NCBI RefSeq assembly: GCF_024171995.1
Contig: NZ_JAMTCT010000033.1
Span: forward strand, 1-49,256
Reading direction: 5' to 3'
Length of the DNA stretch: 49,256 nt
DNA from: Promicromonospora umidemergens
GTDB taxonomy: Bacteria > Actinomycetota > Actinomycetes > Actinomycetales > Cellulomonadaceae
The notes beneath the pieces were generated by a model. That model searched no databases. It saw only the letters and a list, made by a program, of their open reading frames with translations, and was not told the origin of the DNA. Positions 7,957-15,773 of the stretch are shown piece by piece (position 1 is the stretch's first letter; the number at the start of each line of letters is the position of its first letter). A program made the position numbers and the translations under genes.

Positions 7957-10485
7957 GTGACCACGGACCAGGAGACCGGGCCGAGCGCCGAGCAAAGGGC
8001 GCGCTTCGCGCAGGCCTGGGCCCGGCCGCGCGGCTTGCGCCGGATCCTCATGCCCGTGCAGCACAAGTCCGTCGGCACGCGCTACATGGTCACCGCGTTC
8101 GTCTTCTTCTTCGTCGGGGGCCTGCAGGCGCTGCTCATGCGCGTCCAGCTCGCCCAGCCCGAACAGGACGTGCTCTCGCCACAGACCTACAACGAGCTGT
8201 TCACCATGCACGGCACGACGATGATGTTCCTCTTCGCCGTGCCGTTCCTGGAAGGGCTGGCGGCCTACCTGCTACCGCTGATGCTCGGCGCCCGCGACAT
8301 GCCGTTCGCGCGGTACAACACCTTCAACTACTGGTGCTACCTGCTGGGCGGGATCATCCTGTACAGCAGCTTCGTCGTCGGCATGGTGCCCGACGCCGGC
8401 TGGTTCGCCTACGTCCCGCTATCCGGTCCCGAGTTCGCCGACAAGGCCATGGACATCTGGCTGTTCGGGCTGGCGCTCGCCGAGCTCGCCGCGATCGGCG
8501 CGGCGATCGAGATGATCGTCGTCGTCCTCGCGATGCGCGCGCCCGGGATGTCGCTGGACCGGATGCCCATCTTCGCGTGGACCATGCTGTGCGTCGCGGC
8601 GATGATCATCCTGGCCTTCGTCCCCCTGCTGGTCGGCTCCCTGCTCCTCGAGCTCGACCGCAACATCAGCACGGCGTTCTTCGACACGGAGCGGGGCGGG
8701 GACCCGCTGCTGTGGCAGCACCTGTTCTGGATCTTCGGGCACCCCGAGGTCTACGTGATGTTCCTGCCGGGCGCCGCCATCATCAGCCACGTCGTGCCGG
8801 TGCACTCCCGGCACCGGCTCGTGGGCTATCCCTTCGTCGTCGCCGCCATCGTGGTCACCGCGATCATGAGCCTCGGCCTGTGGGTGCACCACATGTACAC
8901 GACCGGGCTCCCGCCCGTGACGCTGTCGTTCTTCACGGCCGCGAGCATGTCGATCAGCGTGGCGTCCGGTGTGCAGGTGGTCGCGTGGATCGCGACCCTC
9001 TGGTCCGGGCGGCCCCGGCTGACGGTCCCGATGCTGTTCTCGCTCGGCTTCCTGTTCACGTTCGTGGCCGGCGGCATCACGGGGGTCATGGTTGCGTCCG
9101 CCCCGTTCGACGCGCAGGCGCACGACACGTATTTCGTCGTGGCGCACTTCCACTACGTGCTGATCGGCGGCATGCTGTTTCCCGTCCTGGCAGGCCTGTT
9201 CCACTGGTGGCCCAAGTTCACGGGTCGCATGCCATCGGCCAGGCTCGGCACGGTGAGCTTCTGGCTGGCGTTCGTCGGCTTTCACCTCACGTTCTTCCCG
9301 ATGCACCTGTCGGGCCTGTGGGGCATGCCCCGGCGGGTGTACACCTACGACGCCGGGCTGGGCGTCGGTGTGCTGAACCTGCTCTCGACCATCGGTGCGT
9401 TCATCTTCGCCGCCGGGCTCGTGCTCACGGCGATCACCCTGCTCGGCGCGCTGCGGCGCGGGGAACGCTCCGGGCCCGACCCGTGGGGCGCGGACACGCT
9501 GGAGTGGGTGGCCGACTCTCCGCCGGCGTCAGCCAACTTCGGCCGGATCCCCGTGGTGACCGGCCGGGCACCGCTGTGGGACCGGCCGTCGCACGACCCG
9601 AAGCTGGAACGGATGTCCGCCGCCTTCGACCACGCTCCGCAGAACGTGCGTGCCACGCCCTTCACGACCGTGCTGAGCGCGCTGCCGAACACCGCGGCGG
9701 TCCAGGCCGGTCCGACGTTCTGGCCGTTCCTGGCCGCCGGCGGGCTCGCGCTGGCGGCTGCCGGCCTGCTCCTGGAGAGCGGCTGGGTGCTGGGCGCCAG
9801 CGTGCTCGTTATCGTCGGGGCGTTCGTGGCGTGGGAGCTCCAGAACGAGCGCGAGCTGGGCGCGGGCGAGTCCACCGAGCCGGTGGGCGGCGAATACCTG
9901 GTCGAGGCGCCGGGCCCGCTGTCGCCCGGCTGGTGGGGAGCAGCCGGCGCGGCGGTGGTGCTCGTCGTCGCCGTCACGACCGTCGCGTTCAGCCTGCTCT
10001 TCCTCCAGGTCAACGCACCCGTATGGCCGCAGGGAGAGTCGCTCGGCCTGCCGTGGCTGTCGGCGGGCACCGGCCTGGCCCTGGTGCTGGCGATCTCGGC
10101 GTCCTGGTGGGGCTCACGCCAGGGCCCGCTCAGCCACGACGCTCCGCCGACAGCGCGCGGCGCTCACCTGGCCGCCGCCGTGACGAGCACGTTCGCCGGA
10201 GCGGTGGCGCTCGTCCTGGCGGTCGCCCAGTGGCCGGCCGGTGGACTGGACCACACGGCGCACTCCTACGACTCCGGTGTCCTGATGCTCGTCAGCACGC
10301 TGGCGCTGGCCATCCTGCTCGGCCTCGGACTCACGATCTGCGCTCTCCTGGCGCGTCTGACGCACACCCGCGACATCCGTCCCCGGATCATGCTGCAGAA
10401 CGCCGCGGTCCTGTGGACCGGAGTGCTCGTCGTCTGGGCCGTGGCCTGGGCCGCCACCGACCTCATGCCGTTGGCGGTGGTCTGA
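7957..10485 (+). CDS. ctaD: Cytochrome c oxidase subunit I fused to subunit III-like domain
   Basis: An 842-residue membrane protein. The N-terminal 520 or so residues form heme-copper oxidase subunit I. His85 (TMHGTTMM) and His399 are heme a ligands, His397 is the heme a3 ligand, and CuB ligands are His262 in FGHPEVY with Tyr266 as the cross-linked tyrosine, and His311-His312 in VHHMYTTG. From about residue 587 a further segment has seven hydrophobic helices and few conserved residues, matching the size and helix number of subunit III. No separate subunit III gene exists in the operon, so a I/III fusion is the simplest reading. It starts three bases after ctaC. Confidence 0.93.
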   Translation: MTTDQETGPSAEQRARFAQAWARPRGLRRILMPVQHKSVGTRYMVTAFVFFFVGGLQALLMRVQLAQPEQDVLSPQTYNELFTMHGTTMMFLFAVPFLEGLAAYLLPLMLGARDMPFARYNTFNYWCYLLGGIILYSSFVVGMVPDAGWFAYVPLSGPEFADKAMDIWLFGLALAELAAIGAAIEMIVVVLAMRAPGMSLDRMPIFAWTMLCVAAMIILAFVPLLVGSLLLELDRNISTAFFDTERGGDPLLWQHLFWIFGHPEVYVMFLPGAAIISHVVPVHSRHRLVGYPFVVAAIVVTAIMSLGLWVHHMYTTGLPPVTLSFFTAASMSISVASGVQVVAWIATLWSGRPRLTVPMLFSLGFLFTFVAGGITGVMVASAPFDAQAHDTYFVVAHFHYVLIGGMLFPVLAGLFHWWPKFTGRMPSARLGTVSFWLAFVGFHLTFFPMHLSGLWGMPRRVYTYDAGLGVGVLNLLSTIGAFIFAAGLVLTAITLLGALRRGERSGPDPWGADTLEWVADSPPASANFGRIPVVTGRAPLWDRPSHDPKLERMSAAFDHAPQNVRATPFTTVLSALPNTAAVQAGPTFWPFLAAGGLALAAAGLLLESGWVLGASVLVIVGAFVAWELQNERELGAGESTEPVGGEYLVEAPGPLSPGWWGAAGAAVVLVVAVTTVAFSLLFLQVNAPVWPQGESLGLPWLSAGTGLALVLAISASWWGSRQGPLSHDAPPTARGAHLAAAVTSTFAGAVALVLAVAQWPAGGLDHTAHSYDSGVLMLVSTLALAILLGLGLTICALLARLTHTRDIRPRIMLQNAAVLWTGVLVVWAVAWAATDLMPLAVV

Positions 10486-10486
10486 C

Positions 10487-10867
10487 GTGGCAGCACCGGA
10501 GGCCACGCGACCGCGCTCGACGCGCCTCGCCGTCGCCGCCGTCCTCGTCCCGCCCGTCGCCTGGGTCTGTGCCCTCGGGCTGTCCTACGTGGTACAGGAC
10601 TTCGCCTGCACCGCCTACGCCAGCGCCGGCCGGAACCCGCCCACGGCGCTGATCGGCACGGCCGTCGTGACGCTCGACGTGGTGCTGCTGGTCCTGACCC
10701 TCGCCGCCGGCGTCGTGGCATGGCGCACGAGCCGGCGTGCCACGGCCGGCGGCGGCTCCCCGCTCTTCGGCTTCCTCGGCCGCCTCGGCCTGTTCCTGTC
10801 CCTCGGGTTCGCGGCCGGGATCGTCATGATCGCCGTCAACCCGCTCGTCCTGGAGGTCTGCGCATGA
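10487..10867 (+). CDS. Small four-helix membrane protein of oxidase operon
   Basis: A 126-residue protein with three to four hydrophobic helices, starting at GTG 10487 directly after the ctaD stop. A Cys-containing motif LSYVVQDFAC follows the first helix. Small proteins with a similar layout sit next to subunit I/III fusions in other bacteria, but no function is known to me. A role as an extra oxidase subunit (subunit IV-like) or assembly factor is inferred from position only. Its stop overlaps the ccmC start (ATGA), suggesting translational coupling. Confidence 0.75.
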   Translation: MAAPEATRPRSTRLAVAAVLVPPVAWVCALGLSYVVQDFACTAYASAGRNPPTALIGTAVVTLDVVLLVLTLAAGVVAWRTSRRATAGGGSPLFGFLGRLGLFLSLGFAAGIVMIAVNPLVLEVCA

Positions 10868-11589
10868 GAGACAACCGCGGCCATGTCGCTGCCCCGCGCG
10901 GGCGCCGGGCACTCGTGCTCGCTGCCGCGCTCAGCACCGCCCTTGCCCTGGCCCTGGTCCTCGTCGCGCCGCCCGACGCGGTGCAGGGCGACGCACAGCG
11001 CTGGATGTACCTGCACGTACCGGCCGCGTGGTCGGCCTACCTGTGCTTCGCCGTCGTGCTGGTGGCGTGCCTCCCGGTGGCGCTGCACGATGCCGGCCGG
11101 CCGCTCGCGGTGGCGCGTGCCGCCGCCGAGGCCGGAGTGGTGCTCACGGCCGTGACCCTGGCCACGGGAAGCGTCTGGGGTGCGCAGACCTGGGGCTCCT
11201 GGTGGGTATGGGACGCCCGGGTCACGACGACGGTGGCGATGGGCCTGGTCTACGTCGCCTTCCTCGCCGCGCTCACCCTCGCGACGGGCCCCAGGGGGCG
11301 GCGCACCGCCGGCACCGCCGGAGTGCTCGGGTTCCTCATGGTTCCCGTGGTCCATCTCTCGGTGGTGTGGTGGCGCACGCTCCATCAGCCACCCACGGTG
11401 CTCGCGCCCGGTACCGACGCGCCGATCGCCCCGGTCATGGCCTGGACGCTGGCCGTGTCGGTCCTGGCGTGCACGCTGCTGACCACGGTCGTGGTGCTCG
11501 ACCGTGCCCGGCACGGTGCCGGGCACGACTCACCGCTCGCTGTCGCCGACCCCGACGAGGCGCGCCAGCGGCTTCCGGTGGCGCCATGA
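10864..11589 (+). CDS. ccmC: CcmC-like heme handling protein
   Basis: A 241-residue membrane protein with six predicted helices. It has the heme-binding WWD motif of the heme-handling family, WGSWWVWD at residues 110-117. Two conserved histidines flank it, His51 in MYLHVPAAW and His164 in VVHLSVVWW, as in CcmC. In System I cytochrome c maturation CcmC passes heme to the chaperone CcmE, which is the next gene. The length is typical for CcmC and shorter than CcsA/ResC proteins, which also lack the paired CcmE. It overlaps both neighbours by four bases. Confidence 0.9.
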   Translation: MRDNRGHVAAPRGRRALVLAAALSTALALALVLVAPPDAVQGDAQRWMYLHVPAAWSAYLCFAVVLVACLPVALHDAGRPLAVARAAAEAGVVLTAVTLATGSVWGAQTWGSWWVWDARVTTTVAMGLVYVAFLAALTLATGPRGRRTAGTAGVLGFLMVPVVHLSVVWWRTLHQPPTVLAPGTDAPIAPVMAWTLAVSVLACTLLTTVVVLDRARHGAGHDSPLAVADPDEARQRLPVAP

Positions 11590-11984
11590 GGGTGGCCCTG
11601 CCCCGCGGCCGCGGGCGAGCCTGGGCCGTCCTGGTCATCGCCGCGCTCGGCCTCGCCGGCCTCCTGGCCTCCGCGGCGCAGGACGGACTCACCTACTGGG
11701 GCACACCCAGCGAGCTCCTGGCACAGGGGGCCATGGACCGCGACGTGCGGCTCGGCGGCCTGGTGGTGTCCGGCAGCGTGGCGCAAGACGCGACGGGTGC
11801 CTCGTTCGTCCTGACCGACGGCGCCACCGACGTGACCGTGCACTACGCCGGTGCACTGCCCGCCGCCGTCCGCGAAGGTGAAGGTGCGGTCGTCGAGGGC
11901 GTGCTCGACGGGCAGGTGCTGCACGCACGGTCCGTACTGCTGCGGCACTCGAACGAGTACCGGCCGCCGGAGGGCGCGCCATGA
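11586..11984 (+). CDS. ccmE: CcmE heme chaperone
   Basis: A 132-residue protein with one N-terminal membrane anchor (about residues 13-31) and an OB-fold domain. The VRLGGLVVSGSV segment is the conserved strand region. The heme-attachment motif HxxxY is present as His121-Ser-Asn-Glu-Tyr125 near the C-terminus, followed by RPPEG; the histidine is of the normal bacterial type. CcmE binds heme from CcmC covalently and delivers it to the CcmF/CcmH ligase, and both partner genes follow directly. It overlaps ccmC and ccmF by four bases each. Confidence 0.93.
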   Translation: MRVALPRGRGRAWAVLVIAALGLAGLLASAAQDGLTYWGTPSELLAQGAMDRDVRLGGLVVSGSVAQDATGASFVLTDGATDVTVHYAGALPAAVREGEGAVVEGVLDGQVLHARSVLLRHSNEYRPPEGAP

Positions 11985-14437
11985 CCACCGGACCGATGGT
12001 GACCGGCACCGTGCTGCTGGGCATCTCCCTCGCGACGGCGGTGGTCGCCGCCGTCGCCTGGGGTTGCGCCGCGCAAGCACCGACCGGTCAGGCCGCCACG
12101 CGGATCCCGGCCCGCACCACGAGCCGGGCCGCCCGGTTCGGCACGCAGACCCTCGTCGCGAGCGCCGTGGCGATCGCGGGCGCCGTCGCGCTCCTCCAGG
12201 TTGCGCTGCTCCGGCGGGACGCCACGTGGCCGTACGTGGAGCGCGTGACGGACATCGGTATGCCGGCGTACTACCGCGTCACGGCGATGTGGTCAGCGCT
12301 CGAGGGGTCGCTGCTGCTGTGGCTGGCGGCGCTCGCTACCGTGGCTGTGGTCGCTGTCGCCACGACGCGCCGGCTGGTGCCGCAGGATCGTGCGGTGGTG
12401 CTGTGCGTGCTCGCCGCCGTCCTCGCCCTGTTCGGCGTGGTGTCCTTGGTGGCGTCGCCGTTCACGGCGTCGAGCGGTTCCGGCGGGTCGCCGAGCCCGT
12501 TGTTGCGCGACCACGTGGCGATGGGCGTGCACCCGCCCCTGCTCTACGCCGGGTTCGCGGCGCTGGCCGTGCCCTACGCGCTGTCCGCGACTGCGCTCGT
12601 TCGACGCCGGCTGCCGCTCGGCTGGGCGGCGACCACCCGGGTGTGGAACGTGGTGGCGTGGACGCTGCTGACCGCCGGTGTCGGCCTCGGCGCGTGGTGG
12701 TCCTACGCCGTGCTCGGCTGGGGCGGGTACTGGGCCTGGGACCCCGTGGAGAACGCGTCGCTGCTGCCGTGGCTGGCGTCCACCGCGCTGCTGCACGCCG
12801 TCGGCCCGCGCACGCGGAGCGGACAGTGGCGCGCCTGGGCGATCGTCCTGGCGGGGTTGGGGTTCGTGCTCGTGGTGCTGGCCCAGCTCATCACGCGGTC
12901 CGGTGTCGTGGAGTCCGTCCATGCCTTCACGACGTCGGCGCTCGGCCCCGTCCTGGCAGCCGTGCTCGGCGGGGTGGTCGTGCCGTGGGTGGCCCTCCTC
13001 ATGCGTGCCGGCTCCCCCATCGGTGCCCCGTACCCGGCCGGGTCCGTGCACCGAGCCGGCTCCGTGCGCCGCGGTGGGGTCCGAGGCGTCGCCCTGGACG
13101 GCCAGCGCACGCTGCTGACCGTCGTGCTAGTGGTGGTGGCGGTCGGCACGCTGCTGCCCACGGCGCTCCTGCTGCTCACCGGCGACCGGGTCTCCGTGGG
13201 CCCGCCCTGGTACCAGCGCACGCTGGCGCCGTTCGCGCTCCTGCTCCTCGTGCTGCTCGCCGCGGCCCCGTGGCTCGCCCGAGCCCGGCAGCCACCCCAC
13301 CCGCTCCTCCCGGGGGCCGCCGGCGCCGTGGTGTGCTGCGTCGTCGGGATCATCGTCCGCGACCCGGAGCTCGCCGTCGTCGCGGGGCTGGCGGCGTTCA
13401 CCGTCACGGCGGGCGTGCCCGTGCGCCATCGGCGAGCCGGACGCAGACCGGACCGGCACGCCGTCGGCTCCTGGCTCGCGCACGCCGGGGTGGCACTGGG
13501 GGCGGTGGCCGTCGTGGCCGGTAGCCACGGGACGGTACGGGAGGCGGTGCTGCCCGTCGGTGAGACGCTCGCCGCCGGGGACACCACCGTGACGCTGGTG
13601 CGGATCGACCGGCACGACGACGCCGGTCGGCAGGTGGCCGAGGCCGAGTTCCTCGTCGGCCGGGACGGGCAGCACGTAGGCACCGCCCGCCCGCAGCTGC
13701 GCTGGTACCCCGACGACGCCGCGATGCTCGCCGGGCCGGACATCCGCAGCGGCTTCTTCGACGACGTGTACGTCACGCTGCTCGACGCCGACCCGGCCGC
13801 GGGTTCCGCCACCCTGCGGCTCGCCGTGACCCCGCTGGTCGGATGGCTCTGGGCCGGTGTAGCGCTCGCGGTAGCGGGCGGTCTGGTGGCGTCAGCACCC
13901 TGGCGCAGGCCGACGAAGGTCCCGACGGCGCGGATGCGGCGGCGCCTGCCCATGCACACGATGGCCGGTGTGCTGCCCGTGCTCGTCCTGGGGCTCGTCG
14001 GGTGCGCGCCGGCCGAGGACGCGCCGGGCCCCGCACCGCCCCTGGCCGGCGAAGGCCTGGACGGCCACGAGTACGACGTCGCCGACCTGCGCGGGTCGGT
14101 CGTGCTGGTCGCGGCCTGGGCGTCGTGGTGCGCTCCGTGCCGCGACGAGATGCCGGTGCTCGTGGACGCCCAGGAAGAGCTCGCTGACGCCGGGCTTGAG
14201 GTGCTCGGTATCAATGTTCGTGACCTTCCCGATCCCGCACGCCGGTTCGTCGCCGAGCACGACCTGTCGTTCCCCAGCATCATGGACCAGCAGGGCACGA
14301 TGTCGGTTGCCTGGGGCCTGCGGGGTGTCCCGGCCACGTACCTCGTGGACCGTGAGGGCCGCCTCGTCGAGCAGCATCCCGGACCCGTGACCCAGGAGTG
14401 GATCGACACGGTGGTGGAGCCGGAGGTGCGCGGATGA
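11981..14437 (+). CDS. ccmF: CcmF-CcmG fusion: cytochrome c heme lyase fused to thioredoxin-like reductase
   Basis: An 818-residue protein in one open frame. Residues 1 to about 648 are CcmF: multiple membrane helices, a conserved His184 in MGVHPPLLY, the WWD motif WGGYWAWDPVEN at 247-258, and a C-terminal soluble loop plus final helix (PLVGWLWAGVALAVAGG). From about residue 655 a second hydrophobic segment ends in a lipobox-like LVGC (Cys675), followed by a thioredoxin domain with WCAPC (Cys717, Cys720) and GVPATYLVDREG, typical of CcmG/DsbE/ResA. CcmG reduces apocytochrome cysteines before heme ligation. The two are normally separate genes. No stop or frameshift separates them, though internal starts at ATG 13935 or 13950 could also give free CcmG. 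Confidence 0.9.
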   Translation: MTTGPMVTGTVLLGISLATAVVAAVAWGCAAQAPTGQAATRIPARTTSRAARFGTQTLVASAVAIAGAVALLQVALLRRDATWPYVERVTDIGMPAYYRVTAMWSALEGSLLLWLAALATVAVVAVATTRRLVPQDRAVVLCVLAAVLALFGVVSLVASPFTASSGSGGSPSPLLRDHVAMGVHPPLLYAGFAALAVPYALSATALVRRRLPLGWAATTRVWNVVAWTLLTAGVGLGAWWSYAVLGWGGYWAWDPVENASLLPWLASTALLHAVGPRTRSGQWRAWAIVLAGLGFVLVVLAQLITRSGVVESVHAFTTSALGPVLAAVLGGVVVPWVALLMRAGSPIGAPYPAGSVHRAGSVRRGGVRGVALDGQRTLLTVVLVVVAVGTLLPTALLLLTGDRVSVGPPWYQRTLAPFALLLLVLLAAAPWLARARQPPHPLLPGAAGAVVCCVVGIIVRDPELAVVAGLAAFTVTAGVPVRHRRAGRRPDRHAVGSWLAHAGVALGAVAVVAGSHGTVREAVLPVGETLAAGDTTVTLVRIDRHDDAGRQVAEAEFLVGRDGQHVGTARPQLRWYPDDAAMLAGPDIRSGFFDDVYVTLLDADPAAGSATLRLAVTPLVGWLWAGVALAVAGGLVASAPWRRPTKVPTARMRRRLPMHTMAGVLPVLVLGLVGCAPAEDAPGPAPPLAGEGLDGHEYDVADLRGSVVLVAAWASWCAPCRDEMPVLVDAQEELADAGLEVLGINVRDLPDPARRFVAEHDLSFPSIMDQQGTMSVAWGLRGVPATYLVDREGRLVEQHPGPVTQEWIDTVVEPEVRG

Positions 14438-15354
14438 GCCGGCGCCGTCGATCCTGGTCCGTTGCGGTGCTGACCGTTGTCCTCGCGCTTGTCGCGGTGA
14501 CCGGCACGGTCGTCGCCCTCACGGGCCGCGAGCCGCCGACCGCGACGGAGCAGACCCGCGCCGTTGCGAGCACGCTGCGCTGCCCGTCGTGCCTCGGGGA
14601 GCACGTGGCCGACTCGACGTCCCCCGTCGCGGAGTCGATGCGCCTGGTGGTGGCCGAGCAACTCGCGGCCGGTCGCTCACCGGACCAGGTACGGGCCTGG
14701 TTCGCGGACGCGTACGGCGACGAGGTGCTGCTCGAGCCGCCGCGGCGCGGCGCAGGCTGGACGCTCTGGGTGGTCCCGCTCGTCGTGGTCGGCGCGGCCG
14801 CCGTGTGGTTCGCCCGGCGCCGGAGCCGCCGCGCCCTCGGGACCACAGCGACCGCCATCGGCGTCGCGCTGCTCGGGGCCTGGTGGCTGGCGCCGGGCCT
14901 GCTGCCCGCCTCGACCGGCGCCTCAGCGGCCGGCAGCTCCCCGACCAGCGCTTCCCCGACCGGCACCACCACCGAACGGACGGGAACCGCGGTGTCCGTG
15001 CTCCAGGACGCCGTGGCAGACCAGCCCGGCCGGGTGGAGCTGCGGGCCGCGCTCGCCCACCAGCTCGACGAGGCAGGGCGCACGGACGCCGCGGTCCCCC
15101 ACTGGGCCGCCGCCGTACGGCTCCGGCCGATGGATTCGGACCTGCGCTACCGCTACGCCTTCGCCCTGACGCGCACGGGATCGCCCGGTCAGGCGGTCCC
15201 CGTGCTGGAGGAGACGCTCGCGATCGACGCCCACCACGCGCCGACCCTCCTGCTCCTCGGGTCGTCGATCGAGGAGTCCGACCCGGAGCGCTCGGCAGCG
15301 CTCCTGGTGCGGTACCGGGCGACGCGTGCCGAGGACCCAGAGGAGCAGCCGTGA
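14434..15354 (+). CDS. ccmH: CcmH/CcmI-like protein (LRCPSC motif plus TPR)
   Basis: A 306-residue protein. After an N-terminal membrane anchor comes the CcmH motif LRCPSCLG (Cys50, Cys53), which binds apocytochrome thiols. The three-helix pattern of the CcmH domain follows (MRLVVAEQLAAGRSPDQVRA then WFADAYGDEVLL). Two further membrane helices lie at about 109-128 and 137-155. The C-terminal third has tetratricopeptide-like repeats (AALAHQLDEAGRTDAAVPHW and the following copy), the part that CcmI contributes elsewhere by holding the apocytochrome tail. It is therefore a CcmH-CcmI type fusion. It overlaps the CcmF-CcmG gene by four bases. Confidence 0.9.
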   Translation: MSRRRRSWSVAVLTVVLALVAVTGTVVALTGREPPTATEQTRAVASTLRCPSCLGEHVADSTSPVAESMRLVVAEQLAAGRSPDQVRAWFADAYGDEVLLEPPRRGAGWTLWVVPLVVVGAAAVWFARRRSRRALGTTATAIGVALLGAWWLAPGLLPASTGASAAGSSPTSASPTGTTTERTGTAVSVLQDAVADQPGRVELRAALAHQLDEAGRTDAAVPHWAAAVRLRPMDSDLRYRYAFALTRTGSPGQAVPVLEETLAIDAHHAPTLLLLGSSIEESDPERSAALLVRYRATRAEDPEEQP

Positions 15355-15773
15355 GACGACGGGGCAACGCCGTGCCGCGACGCGCCACCGGAGCCGTCGT
15401 GACCGCGCTGCTGACTGCCACCCTGGCCACCGGCTGCACCGCGACCCACGACGGCGTGCCAGAGCCCGGGATGTCCGGGGCCGTGACCTCCACGCTGCGC
15501 GTCGGCCTCACCGAGTGGAGCATCGAGACAGGCGGCGCCGTACCCGCGTCCGGCGAGCTCACCGTGCTGGTCACGAACGCCGGCGCCATGGGTCACGACC
15601 TCGTCGTCGAGGGCGAGCGCGGCACCTGGCAGACACCGGTGCTCGACCCGGGCGAGCAGCACGAGCTCACGGTCACCGCCGTGGCGGGCGAGACGCTCGA
15701 ACTGATCTGCAGCGTCTCCGGCCACCATGCCGCGGGCATGAGCTCCGAGCTCGACGTCGTGGAGGACCCGTGA
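15351..15773 (+). CDS. Blue-copper-like (cupredoxin) lipoprotein
   Basis: A 140-residue lipoprotein with signal and lipobox ending LATGC near residue 29. The mature cupredoxin domain carries a plausible type 1 copper site: a His in AMGHDLVVEG and the C-terminal ligand loop LICSVSGHHAAGM, with Cys, His and Met spaced as in plastocyanin-like proteins. It may carry electrons to the oxidase or act as a copper donor during CuA/CuB assembly; the CopD-CtaG gene that follows favours either. It begins at GTG 15351 inside the end of ccmH and overlaps the next gene by four bases. Confidence 0.85.
   Translation: MRRRGNAVPRRATGAVVTALLTATLATGCTATHDGVPEPGMSGAVTSTLRVGLTEWSIETGGAVPASGELTVLVTNAGAMGHDLVVEGERGTWQTPVLDPGEQHELTVTAVAGETLELICSVSGHHAAGMSSELDVVEDP

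Noticed and set aside
13935-14437. Separate ccmG gene starting at ATG 13935 or 13950
   Set aside because: The frame is continuous with ccmF and no good ribosome-binding site precedes these ATGs, so a fusion is preferred; an internal start is still possible.
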